Assembly: GCA_015698045.1 (NCBI GenBank)
Contig: BLAL01000197.1
Span: forward strand, 310,001 to 374,000
Reading direction: 5' to 3'
Source of the DNA: Rhizophagus clarus
Taxonomy: Eukaryota > Glomeromycota > Glomeromycetes > Glomerales > Glomeraceae
DNA: 64,000 nt
Under the pieces are notes generated by a model. The model had not been told where the DNA came from and did not search any database. It was given only the letters and a program-made list of their open reading frames with translations. The translations under genes and the position numbers were made by a program. Positions 54,481 to 64,000 of the stretch are shown in pieces; the first letter of the stretch is position 1, and every line of letters starts with the position of its first letter.

Positions 54481-55245
54481 AAAAAAATAATTATTTTTTT
54501 AAATTGTTTTTTATCTAAATGTAATAAATTCAAAAAAAAAACCTGTTTACCCAAATAATCAGATCATAATACCAGTTATACCAGTTCAAAACTAGATAAA
54601 GTGCATGTGATATATAACATATTCCTTTTTTATATCATCTCATGAGATAAGCTTATCGTAAATGGCAAGCGATATTGCCTTTTATGTTATAAATAGATAA
54701 TCAATGCTAGTAGTTTTGTTCAGACTTCAGATTTTTATTTTGGCGGAAGGGAAATTTTTTTTAAAAAAATATATCGTTTTTTTTAAGGGAAATTTTTTTT
54801 TAAAAAATAAAAAATCATTTTTTTTTTAAGGGAAATTTTTTTTAAAAAAATAAAAAATCATTTGTTTTATAATAAGGGAATTTTTTTTTTAAAAAATAAA
54901 AAAATAATTTTTTTTTTCAAAAATTATAAACCACAATTTAAATTTTTTAGTTAATGGCATTACCTTTAGCTTCGGGATTAAATACTGTAACAGGTAAGTT
55001 TTTTTTGCTTTTATTCTTCTTTCTTTTGTCTCTTATTAACTTGTTCTTTTTTTAGGCGTGGCTGTTTTTATCTATTTCGGAAATTCAAGGTGAGTTTTAA
55101 TTTCTTCTCCTTTTTTTTGTTTTCTTTTCATTCTTTCCCTTGTTCTTTTACTAAACTTTTTGTCTTTTTAGATGTGTACCATATGAGTGAAAATTCAAGT
55201 AAGTCTCTTACGTCTCTTCTCCTGTTATTTTATTTTTCTTTTAAG
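54481..55245. other. Stretch with AAGGGAAATTTTTTTT units and possible tiny spliced ORF
   Basis: 54740-54910 repeats AAGGGAAATTTTTTTTAAAA. From ATG 54954 a reading of 54954-54993, 55056-55089 and 55172-55190 would give a 30-residue peptide (MALPLASGLNTVTGVAVFIY...) across two GT-AG introns. This could be the start of a larger gene or chance. I keep it only as a possibility. Confidence 0.2.
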
Positions 55246-55960
55246 ATGATATTAATCGTTTTCTTTCTTTTTTTTTTCTATGGGTGGGTGTTCTGGCTTT
55301 TCTTTCATTTTTTTCCCCTTTATTTCTCTTCTTTTCGTGGTTTTTTTGTTTCTTTTTTTCATTATTCCTTTTGTTTCTTCTATGGTTCTTTCATTGATCT
55401 TTTGTGGTTCTTTTGTTATTCCTTTCATTGATCTTTTATTCCTTTCATCATTGTTTCTTTTATTGCTTTTTTGGTTTATTTCATTGATCTTTGATTTCTT
55501 TTGTTGCTTTTTTTTTGTTTTTTTCATTGATCCTTGGTTTCTTTCATTACTTTTTTCGTTTCTTTCATTGATCTTTGATCTCTTTTTAATGATCTTTGGT
55601 TTCTTTCATTGATCTTTGACTTCTTTTGTTGCTTTTTTTTGTTCCCTTTATTGATTTTCATTCCTCCTTTGCTTCCTTTCATTCTCTTTCATTCATCTTA
55701 TTTTTTTTTCATTTGCCATTTGCTTCTTTTATTCCTTTTATTTTTTTTCATTCTCTTTATTCCTTTTCATTCACTTTCATTTTCTCATCCATTTTCATTC
55801 TTTTTTTGTTTCATTCATTCTTTTTCACTATCCTTTACCTTTTTTGTTCCTTCCTCATTTCTCTTTGATCATCTTTACTTCCCTTTATCCCTTTTCATTT
55901 ATTTCTTCTTTCCTTTATTCTTCCTTTATCCTTTCTTACTGTATTTTCCATTTTTTCTTA
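55246..55960. repeat. Pyrimidine-rich repeat (TTTCATTGATCTTTG)
   Basis: This is a T/C-rich tract with recurring TTTCATTGATCTTTG and CTTTTGTTGCTTTTTT words, turning into TTTCATTCTTTTT units. The Phe/Leu/Ser-rich frames on all plus-strand phases are artefacts of it. Confidence 0.85.
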
Positions 55961-56639
55961 TATATTGCAGTGCATGTGCAATTAATACAGCATTATAACA
56001 TTAATATTACAGTTAAAATTATGCAATTGCGGCTTAATTTTTTTATAAAATCATGTATACAGTGTGGTGTAATTTTTTTTCTTTGAATTAAAATATAGTT
56101 TTTTTCATACAATTTCCTTTTTATTAATTTATAGTGATATTAATTATTATTCAACAAATTATTAAATGTGAAATTGTTTTTGTAATTATAAATTTAATGA
56201 TTGTGGTGTTAAAGTTTTTTTTCTTTTTTGTTTAACTAATTATTATTACTATCATATTACCAGTTACGGTATATTAAATCTAGCTGAAATTATGTTAATT
56301 CTGGCCAAAATTAAAATTGTGCTGAATTGCACTTTTTAAAAATTGTACGCATTTTTTTAGATCACTATATTGCATATCTTTAACTTTTATAATACATTGT
56401 ATAACAAAATTTAACATATTTGGACGATGAAACAAATCCGCCGATATGTAAATGATTTTAATAATGTTTTTAATAATAATAATAAAAAACAATTTTAATT
56501 ATCATTTTTAATAATCGTTTTTAATAATAATAATAATAAATGATTTTAATTATAATAAAAAAAGTTAATAAAAACATCGTAAAAACATTTTTTGTCAATC
56601 TAATGAAAAATATTATTAATAATTTAAAAAAAACATTTT
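55961..56639. other. AT-rich stretch, no gene
   Basis: I see nothing beyond AATTGCACTT/AATTGTG words near 56000-56340 and ATAATAATAATAA runs near 56470-56530 that lead into the array. Confidence 0.4.
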
Positions 56640-57610
56640 CTAAATCTGACAATTATTTTTTTTATAATTAAAAACGATTAAGAAAATTGTTTTTTTTTAT
56701 TATTAAAAACGATTAAAGAAAATCATTTTTTTTATTATTAAAAACGATTAAAGAAAATTTTTTTTTTTTATAATTAAAAACGATTAAGAAAATCATTTTT
56801 TTTATTATTATTAAAAACGATTAAAGAAAATCATTTTTTTTATTATTAAAAACGATTAAAGAAAATTGTTTTTTTATTATTAAAATGATTAAGAAAATCA
56901 TTTTTTTTTTAATTAAAAATGATTAAGAAAATCATTTTTTTATAATTAAAAATGATTAAAGAAAATCATTTTTTTATTATTAAAAATGATTAAAGAAAAT
57001 CATTTTTTTTATTATTAAAAACGATTAAAAAAATCATTTTTTTTATTAAGAAGATCATTTTTTTTTATTATTAAAAACGATTAAAGAAAATTGTTTTTTA
57101 TTATTAAAAACGATTAAGAAAATCATTTTTTTTATAATTAAAAATGATTAAAAAAATCATTTTTTTATTATTAAAAACGATTAAAGAAAATCATTTTTTT
57201 TTATTATTAAAAACGATTAAAGAAAATTATTTTTTTTTATTATTAAAAATGATTAAGAAAATCATTTTTTTTTTATAATTAAAAACGATTAAGAAAATTG
57301 TTTTTTTTATTATTAAAAATGATTAAAGAAAATCATTTTTTTTATTATTAAAAACAATTAAAGAAAATCATTTTTTTTTATTATTAAAAACGATTAAAGA
57401 AAATCATTTTTTTTATTATTAAAAACGATTAAAGAAAATTGTTTTTTTATTATTAAAAACGATTAAAAAATCATTTTTTTTTATTATTAAAAACTATTAT
57501 TAAAAATGATTATTAAAATCATTTTTTTTATTTATTAAAATGATTAAAAAGATCATTTTTATTATTTTTTTTATTAAAACAATTTAAAAATCGTTTTGTT
57601 TTATTATTAA
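56640..57610. repeat. AT-rich minisatellite array 3
   Basis: About 28 units of TTATTATTAAAAACGATT and AAAGAAAATCATTTTTTT. This is the same family as arrays 1 and 2, in the array-2 orientation. Confidence 0.88.
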
Positions 57611-57789
57611 AAATATCAGTTTTTTTATTAGTTTTATGTAAAAAAAAGATGCTGAAACTATCAGTTCCAGTGTTTTTACATGTAAAATTGAAAAAAAAAA
57701 TGCTGGAACTGTCATTTCTGGTGTTTTTATATACAGAATTGAAAAAAAATGCTGAAACTAATGGCTCCAGCGTTTTTGATATAATATTG

Positions 57790-57915
57790 TAAAATTGCGG
57801 GTTGGTTCAGGTCAGTTCGGGTACTTAGGTGAGTCATGAATTTGATGATCTGACATAAATATCATGGGTTGGGTTAAGTCAATTACCTGACCTGACTCGA
57901 CCCATTTAGAGCTCT
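57790..57915 (-). repeat. Dispersed GGGTCGGGT/CAGGTCA repeat, copy 2
   Basis: Its reverse complement matches 706-790 block by block. TAGAGCTCTAAT at 57907-57918 closes it, as at 23385-23396. It directly follows minisatellite array 3, just as copy 1 precedes array 1. Confidence 0.6.
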
Positions 57916-58109
57916 AATTATAATAATTTTATTATTTTTTTATTGCTTTTATTTTTTTTTTTTTGTAAAATGTAAAAATTAAATTTCGTGCTGTTTTTTT
58001 TTCTTTTGAAAAAATGTAAATCTTTTTTTTTCATTATTTATTAGATCATCACGGATAATCTACTTTACTGAAACTTGGAGTTATTTATCGATGTTGATTC
58101 GATACCATA

Positions 58110-59020
58110 ATGATATTGTTACGATATTATCACGATATCATAGTAAAAAGTTGCATCGTCGTCGTTAAGTTAGTCGTAATTATATCTATTCGTTATTGAT
58201 TAGTATGATATCTCTGCGATCACTATACAACATTTATTTAACATTGTAACTGTATCGTAGCAATATCATATTAATATCGAATTAATATTGCTAAAGTATT
58301 ATGATATTTATTTGATATCGTAACTATATCGTAGCAATATTATATTAATATCAAATTAATATTACCAAAGTATTATAACATTTATTTAACATTGTAACTA
58401 TATCGTAGCAATATCATATTAATATCGAATTAATATTGCTAAAGTATTATGATATTTATTTGATATCGTAACTATATCGTAGCAATATTATATTAACATC
58501 GAATTAATATTGCTAAAGTATTATGATATTTATTTGATATCGTAACTATATCGTAGCAATATTATATTAACATCGAATTAATATTGCTAAAGTATTATGA
58601 TATTTATTTGATATTGTAACTATATCGTAGCAACATTATATTAACATTGAATTAATATTACCAAAGTATTATAACATTTATTCGATATCGTAACTATATT
58701 GTAAAGATAATATATTGACATCAAATTAACATTTCCAAAGTATTATAACATTTATTTGATATCGTAACTATATCGTAAAGATAACATATTAACATCAAAT
58801 TAACATTGCAAAGTATTATAACATTTATTAGATATTGTAACCATATTGTAGCGATATCATATTAACATCAAATTAATATTACAAAAATGTTTTTACATTT
58901 ATTTAACATCGTAACTATATCATAGAAATATCATATTAATATCAAATTAACATTGCTAAAGTATTATAATATTTATTTGATATCATAACTACATCATAGT
59001 AATTTCATAAATTACATCAC
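58110..59020. repeat. 74-bp tandem repeat, about 12 units
   Basis: The unit is TATTATGATATTTATTTGAT, ATCGTAACTATATCGTAGCA, ATATCATATTAATATCGAAT, then TAATATTGCTAAAG. Unit starts at 58297, 58371, 58445 and 58519 are exactly 74 bp apart. Units become more diverged to the right. Confidence 0.92.
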
Positions 59021-59970
59021 AAAAACGATTTTATATTAAATTTAAAAAGAATATAAAAAAAAAACAATCATGATTAATATAATATACACTTTATAAAATA
59101 TATTTAAAATTTAAATTTAATACATAACCTTGGGATAATGGTTAAAGCAGGTAATCTCTGGGATTTTGAGAAAAAATAAAAATGATAATATTTTTAACGT
59201 TAGCTCTTTAAATTTGGAAGTGTTAATTCTTAAAACCATAATATTATAAAAAAAAAATGCTGGCTGCTACGACTGACGCCACCCCAGACAAAGTAATTGG
59301 TGACAGAAAATGTCATAAAATATCCAGCCCTATTTCATAACATTTTCCTTCAGGCTAGGCAAATATTACAAAAGAAAGCTCAAATATATTCAGCAATTTG
59401 AACATAGCATTTAAGAATACATTTTAACTCTCTTAAGTAATACCACAGTCTAACAAAGAAAGACTCAAACTATACCCTATTTAAAGAAAGTACATAACCA
59501 ATTCCTCCTACAGAACCAGTAGACTTTACGAATATGGTAGAGTCCAAAAAAATATGAAAAATATGTGTATATGACATTTTCATACCTGCTTAATGGTTTC
59601 ACTATTTATTTGAAAGTAGTTTTTTTGTCTTATGCGTTTTTTGGCAAATGGTCTTCGTGTTGGTGGCTATATCGAATATAAACTAAAATGCCAAAGTATT
59701 GTTAATATTGTAAAAGATAAGTAAAGTAAAAGAGAGAAGAAGAAAATACCGTAAAGTGTTAAGACAAGTATAATATTTAAGAAGAGAGAAGTTTATTTTT
59801 GAAAATAAACAAAACATTACAAATTTTAGCTATTTTAGATCTCACATGCATGTAAACAAATCAATTTTGATTGGTTAATTTTAATATATTACATCATGCA
59901 TAATGATTAATGTGATTTTATTGGTTAATTTTAAAACTGATACAAATTATATATTTATATAATCAAACAA
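59021..59970. other. AT-rich spacer
   Basis: I see no gene. 59240-59350 is less AT-rich but has no frame I recognise. Confidence 0.4.
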
Positions 59971-60865
59971 TTATACGGCTGTAAAATAAAAATTATTTTT
60001 TATCCAAATTCTATTTGTGGTATCATGATTAGGTAGTTGGCACCTTTCTGAATTACAATTATGAATAAAATGTACTTTTTGAAAATTATCTATTACAGTA
60101 ATTGGAAAAATGCGTCTCCATTTATTTCCTGTTGCTTGAAGGCGGTAAAGTGGACATTTTAATACTGAATGTTCAGCTCCAGTATCCTCAAACCAATCTA
60201 CAACAATAAAGGCATAATATTTGTCATTATTACTTTTATGTCGAAAGATACCTTTGATAACTGCATAAGATTCTTCGTGATCTTCTTCATAAATTGTGAT
60301 AAAATCACCAAGGTGTAAGTAGACTTTTGAAAGGATACCACTTTCTTCTTCAAATGTATATGATGCCAATTTGTACCAACTAGTTGAAACATTCATAAGT
60401 GCTGCCTCAAATTTCATATCCACATAAGATAAAAACAACTCAGTTTTAAAATTATGCAAAGTTAAGAGAAGTGAATCATGTTCCTGCTTTAACATTCATT
60501 TCATTGATTTCATTATCATCTACTTCCTCCTCTTCGCTATTGTAATCGTTGTCACTTTCTTCTTCCTCTTCAGTATCTGATGAATTTATATCATCTTGCG
60601 AAAATATCATCTCATCATTGTAGTGTTGAGGATTAATTGAATCATATGCATTATCATCATCATTATTGTCTTGAAAACTTAAATTACCATCTTCATAATC
60701 ATATTGAAAGTCCATGTCTTCGTTATCATTATCAGGTGAATGTACGGGTGAACGTATTGCTACTCTCTCGTCAGATTCTGTTGTCTCATTAGGATTGCTG
60801 TAGGAAAACTGATTTTGAATTCGAATTGGTTTTATTGGTTTGATATGATTAAATCGTCTTCTCAT
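59971..60865 (-). CDS. Acidic protein with C-terminal BAH-like/transposase-tail domain
   Basis: Two frames adjoin. 60865-60476 encodes a basic start (MRRRFNHIKPIKPIRIQNQF) and a long Asp/Glu/Asn-rich region. 60495-59971 encodes a globular domain (YKLASYTFEEESGILSKVYL ... LHLGDFITIYEE ... YAFIVVDWFED ... HFIHNCN...C). A GT-AG intron of 37 or 40 nt starting at 60525 would join them in phase 0; a frameshift is the alternative. The globular part looks like the BAH-like C-terminal domain found in Plavaka/KDZ-type proteins and resembles the end of the 42009-44888 transposase in layout. It may therefore be a remnant or domesticated piece of such a gene. A chromatin-reader role would follow if BAH is right. 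Confidence 0.55.
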
Positions 60866-62189
60866 CTTTATAAAAAATTTAAGATATCTTAATTTAGAAT
60901 TTTATGATTCAATTAAAGCTTTAAATTATAAATACCTTTATATTATCAGCGTGTCGACAAAAAAAAAAAACCCAAAAAAAAAAGTAAAATAGTTGATCAA
61001 TTCGGTTAAAATCAATGCCGATTTTGTTACATATCTGTACCAGGTCACTAGCCAATTATTTACGGTATTCTCAAAACGGAGTAAATTAAGTTTGAATTAA
61101 GTTCTAATTATCGGTATATATTGATGTTCCGATGCCGATATTGATGTACAATTTTTTTAACTATAATGTAGTATACAAATCGGCAAAGAATTTTTATGTG
61201 GTAAGGTAGCAGTGAGAAGAATTTCTTTTTAAAAAAAAAATTTTATGTGATCATATTCTTTTTTTTTTAACAATTCATTTAAGACCACCGATTGTCTTCT
61301 TATCTGTATTCACAATTTCACACATGGGATTATGTAAGGAAATTAAGAATTACTTTTATCGATTTGTATACAGTTAGTAAGTTGATTTATAATAAAAAAA
61401 AAATATATTTTTTTTATTGATATAAAATATTTTCTATTGCTGATATACTTGTGGCCAACCTTATTAAAAATAATATTTCTTTTTTATAAATTGTACCTAA
61501 AATCTGAATTTATTGACTTAAATAATTTTTCTAAATCTGAAGAATGTAACGAGTATTCAAATCACATGATATATTCGAATCACGTCCAATAATATTTGAA
61601 TATCTAATAAATATTCAATCTTACTTTGTTAAACTTGATGATAACTAAATTACCACAATAAAAAATTATTTTTTTATTTGCTATGCAAAATTAGCGTACC
61701 TATTCTTTGAATCGTTTTCCTTATTGCTCAGTGTTATAGAACTTCGAATAGCAATCGTCAATTAGCAAAGATAACTATAATGAAACAAACACTTAACCCT
61801 GTTTTTTGTAATAATGTAATAAAATATCTATACGCAAATGATATGCAGGATCTATGATTACATTAAGATCATAAAAATTTGGGTAATTTTTATGAATTAT
61901 TATAAGGTCCAAGAAAATTATATTTTTAAGACATGCTTTGAATAAATTAATAAATGGTGTAATCAAAAAAATATGCGTAATATATGTAGGATCTAAAGAT
62001 GATTACATTAAGATCTATGCAGAATTGTAATATGGAGTTCAAGAAATAATAATAAAATTTATTATAAATATGGAGCCTATTTGCCATTTCACTCATTTTA
62101 AAATACTTTCTTTCTCTAATTAAATCAATTACTCTCAATTACTCGATTTTATAATATTTTTTTTTTTTATTTCATAATAATATTAAAAA
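60866..62189. other. AT-rich spacer
   Basis: About 1.3 kb without a recognisable gene. It has A/T homopolymer runs, a direct repeat around 61850-61885 and 61990-62020 (GGATCTA...GATTACATTAAGATC), and short frames with no family. Confidence 0.4.
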
Positions 62190-62808
62190 ATGGCACAATT
62201 AAATACCAGGGCTTTACAGTGGCCAAATGACGCTACTCTCTCGTTAATTCAGTATCGTCGATTGTATCAACAATTTTTTTGTACTACTGCCATTCACGAT
62301 CAAAAGGTGATTTGGAACCATATATCGCAAAACATAAATAATGATCACCAAAACTTTGCGCCGACAAAAAGACAGTGCAGGAATAAATGGAATGCACTAA
62401 AAAGTGGTTATAAAAATTTGAAAAGGTTATTGAGTGGAAATCCGGAAAGATTTCCTACCCACACACCAACTTTTCATGATGAACGTTTTCATGATGAGTT
62501 GTCAGATGAATTCTGGCTTGCTGGAAGTAACAATTTATTATTTAATTGATTTTTTTTATTTAATTTATCACATTTATAATTAACTAATTGTTTTATTTTA
62601 AGCACTGGTTCGCGCAGCGAGAAGAAATAGGGTAGATCGTAGGAGATATGAGTATCGAGAGCGCAGGCGCTCTCGATCTCATCACTGTCATGAGCGTGGG
62701 CGCTCTCGATCTCATCACTGTCACGAGCGCGGGCGCTCTCGATCTCATCACCGTCACGAGCGCAGGTGCTCTTATTCTCCTTACCCCTGTCATCGACACC
62801 GTCATTAA
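62190..62808 (+). CDS. Trihelix/Myb-SANT-like DNA-binding protein with Arg/Ser-rich tail
   Basis: A two-exon model (62190-62526 and 62603-62808, GT-AG intron of 76 nt, phase 1) gives 180 residues. Exon 1 encodes a trihelix-like fold: WPNDATLSLIQYRRLYQQFF, VIWNHISQNIN, then TKRQCRNKWNALKSGYKNL. Trp and basic residues are placed as in Myb/SANT-like domains that bind DNA through the third helix. Exon 2 encodes RRRSRSHH and ERGRSRSHHCH repeats from a 33-bp tandem unit. Without splicing the frame ends at 62549, missing the tail. Proteins of this type are often encoded by DNA transposons or domesticated from them. The nuclear location is inferred. Confidence 0.65.
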
Positions 62809-63343
62809 AACAATTTTTTTTTTATCATTTTACCCTTTACTATTTTCTATTTTTTTTTTTTATTTTTATATTATAAATTTTTATTTTATTTTTATTTTTA
62901 TATTTTATTATATATATATATTTTTGATAATAAAATTCTAATTACAATGTCAAATTTAACATATATTATTCGTGTTTGTAATACAATAAATTGTATTACA
63001 ATAAATTACAATGGTCAAATTTAAACAATATTATTCGTGTTTGTAATGTTTGTAATACAATAAATCAGCGTTAAAATATTACTTCTCATTCCTTTTTTAT
63101 AAAAATGGGAATTTAAAACGAAATATTCCATTAATTTTTCTCACTCCCTTTTCCATCATAATTCTTTCAATATTTTCAACTGATTCTGCATTCCTAACGA
63201 TGTCGAGATCATGTATATTTTCCAATTGTGTACTGTTATCATAATTTACAATAACCAAGATTTCATATTTATATTGTAAGGATGCAGTACGTTTTTTTTT
63301 CTTTTCTATATCCATATTTTTTTGTTTATATTTTCCTGATACT
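62809..63343. other. Spacer with a possible minus-strand frame
   Basis: The first 140 bp are a T/AT run. ACAATAAATTGTATTACAAT repeats lie near 62980-63065. A 72-codon minus-strand frame (63315-63097; MDIEKKKKRTASLQYKYEIL) has a mixed composition and could be a small gene or a first exon. It is divergent from the 63344 gene with 28 bp between starts. I do not recognise it. Confidence 0.35.
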
Positions 63344-64000
63344 ATGTCTAAACGTAAATCATCCGAAGGTAAAGAAATAGAAGTTAGAACAGGTATATAT
63401 ATTACTTTTTTTAATAAGATTTGCTTATATGTAAGGATAATAAATAGTAAAATACCAAAAATATATATGAAAGGACTGAAAAAAAGTCAAAAGAACTCAA
63501 GACAAATTGGTATCGCGAAAAAGAGAAGAGATATAGACATTGAAGAGGCGAATGAATTAATGTCAGGTAATATTAATATATGTAGACTTTAATTCATTGA
63601 TATTAATCTAATTAAAACAATTGCAATGATATATTACATATAGGTGTGCGTGTCAATAAACCAAACGTAATAGTTGAAGAGGGAGTAAGGGACAAAAGTG
63701 ATGAGGATTACGATAATGATGATGATGATGATGATGAAGGAGATGATAATGGCGAAGAAGCAGATGAAATTCCAGAACAATTTCGAAAGCATTCAAAATT
63801 GGAAATAGTTAACTGGCTTGTCAAACACCCTGAAATCTTACGACTTGCAAATGAAATGAACGAATCATCAGATGTTGTTGAATCAAAAAATAATGAAGTT
63901 AGTATTGAATCAATATGGTAATATTTATTATGTTTAAATCATTAAATAATGCGTCTTCTAATGTTTTAGGATAAAATCCGACTCTGGGATGAGTCAGTAA
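63344..64000 (+). CDS. Basic/acidic protein of unknown function, four exons
   Basis: Exons 63344-63392, 63474-63566, 63644-63917 and 63970-64000 join in frame through three GT-AG introns of 81, 77 and 52 nt. They give 148 residues ending in a TAA on the last three bases of the window. The N-terminus is basic (MSKRKSSEGKEIEVR; KKSQKNSRQIGIAKKRR), which suggests nuclear import. An Asp-rich run follows (DEDYDNDDDDDDEGDDN), then a short helical module (HSKLEIVNWLVKHPEILRLA). No known domain is recognised. Its basic start and acidic body recall the second gene of the Plavaka-like element at 45978, but I see no clear homology. It may be one gene of a transposon that includes the trihelix gene. Confidence 0.6.

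Noticed and set aside
54954-55190. Three-exon, 30-residue mini-gene
   Set aside because: The splice sites look good, but the peptide is too short to support a gene without transcripts; it is kept only as a remark.
55090-56086. Phe/Ser-rich plus-strand frames that look like membrane proteins
   Set aside because: They are produced by the TTTCATT pyrimidine repeat, occur in all phases and lack any conserved pattern.
62593-62805. Minus-strand RAPALVTVMRS-type repeat frame opposite the Arg/Ser tail, and a plus-strand SAGALDLITV-type frame
   Set aside because: They are other-phase readings of the same 33-bp repeat. The Arg/Ser phase is the one that joins the trihelix exon by a proper intron.

Overview
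The window is AT-rich, gene-poor eukaryotic DNA packed with transposons and simple repeats. The best guess is a fungus of the Glomeromycotina (a Rhizophagus-type arbuscular mycorrhizal fungus). The reasons are the mix of Polinton-type elements with protein-primed DNA polymerase, a Plavaka/KDZ-like DNA transposon with short introns, a large non-LTR retrotransposon, and a Gag-like protein whose sequence resembles a family common in that group. This is recognition from memory, not a database result. I found no convincing housekeeping gene, rRNA or tRNA.

Layout. 1-1807: dispersed repeats and an AT-rich minisatellite. 1813-22601: a 20.8-kb Polinton-like fossil inserted into that minisatellite, with ~1.16-kb terminal inverted repeats (TIRs), a 5-bp target duplication, a broken PolB locus, a Gag-like/zinc-knuckle/retropepsin-like block and an RVE-type integrase. 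Its right part is split by a second, 6.7-kb PolB element (14671-21372) with its own long TIRs, hairpin-forming ends and a 5-bp target duplication. 22602-26548: the rest of the minisatellite and AT-rich filler. 26570-35493: a nearly full-length LINE flanked by a ~20-bp target duplication, with one in-frame stop in each ORF. 36703-38000: the end of a third, older Polinton relic, which preserves the empty target site of the 6.7-kb element. 38001-38272 and 41352-48640: an isolated left end and a long copy of a Plavaka/KDZ-like transposon carrying a four-exon transposase and a six-exon gene of unknown function. 48900-59020: mostly tandem arrays (purine-rich, ~115-bp, pyrimidine-rich, minisatellite, 74-bp) plus a second copy of a hAT-like MITE. 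59971-64000: three small gene models, which are an acidic/C-terminal-domain protein, a trihelix-like DNA-binding protein with an Arg/Ser-rich tail, and a basic/acidic protein whose reading frame closes on the last base of the window.

The most novel-looking signal is a conserved end cassette shared by the three Polinton-type elements. A ~78-residue Cys/His-rich protein is encoded inside the TIR itself, so there is one copy at each end of the two complete elements. Beside it lies a small helical protein gene. The outer element and the relic also share a stem-loop in the TIR whose stem sequence has changed while pairing is kept. The 6.7-kb element instead ends in a 58-nt palindrome. These features suggest an end-recognition or end-replication system based on protein-primed PolB; that function is inference.
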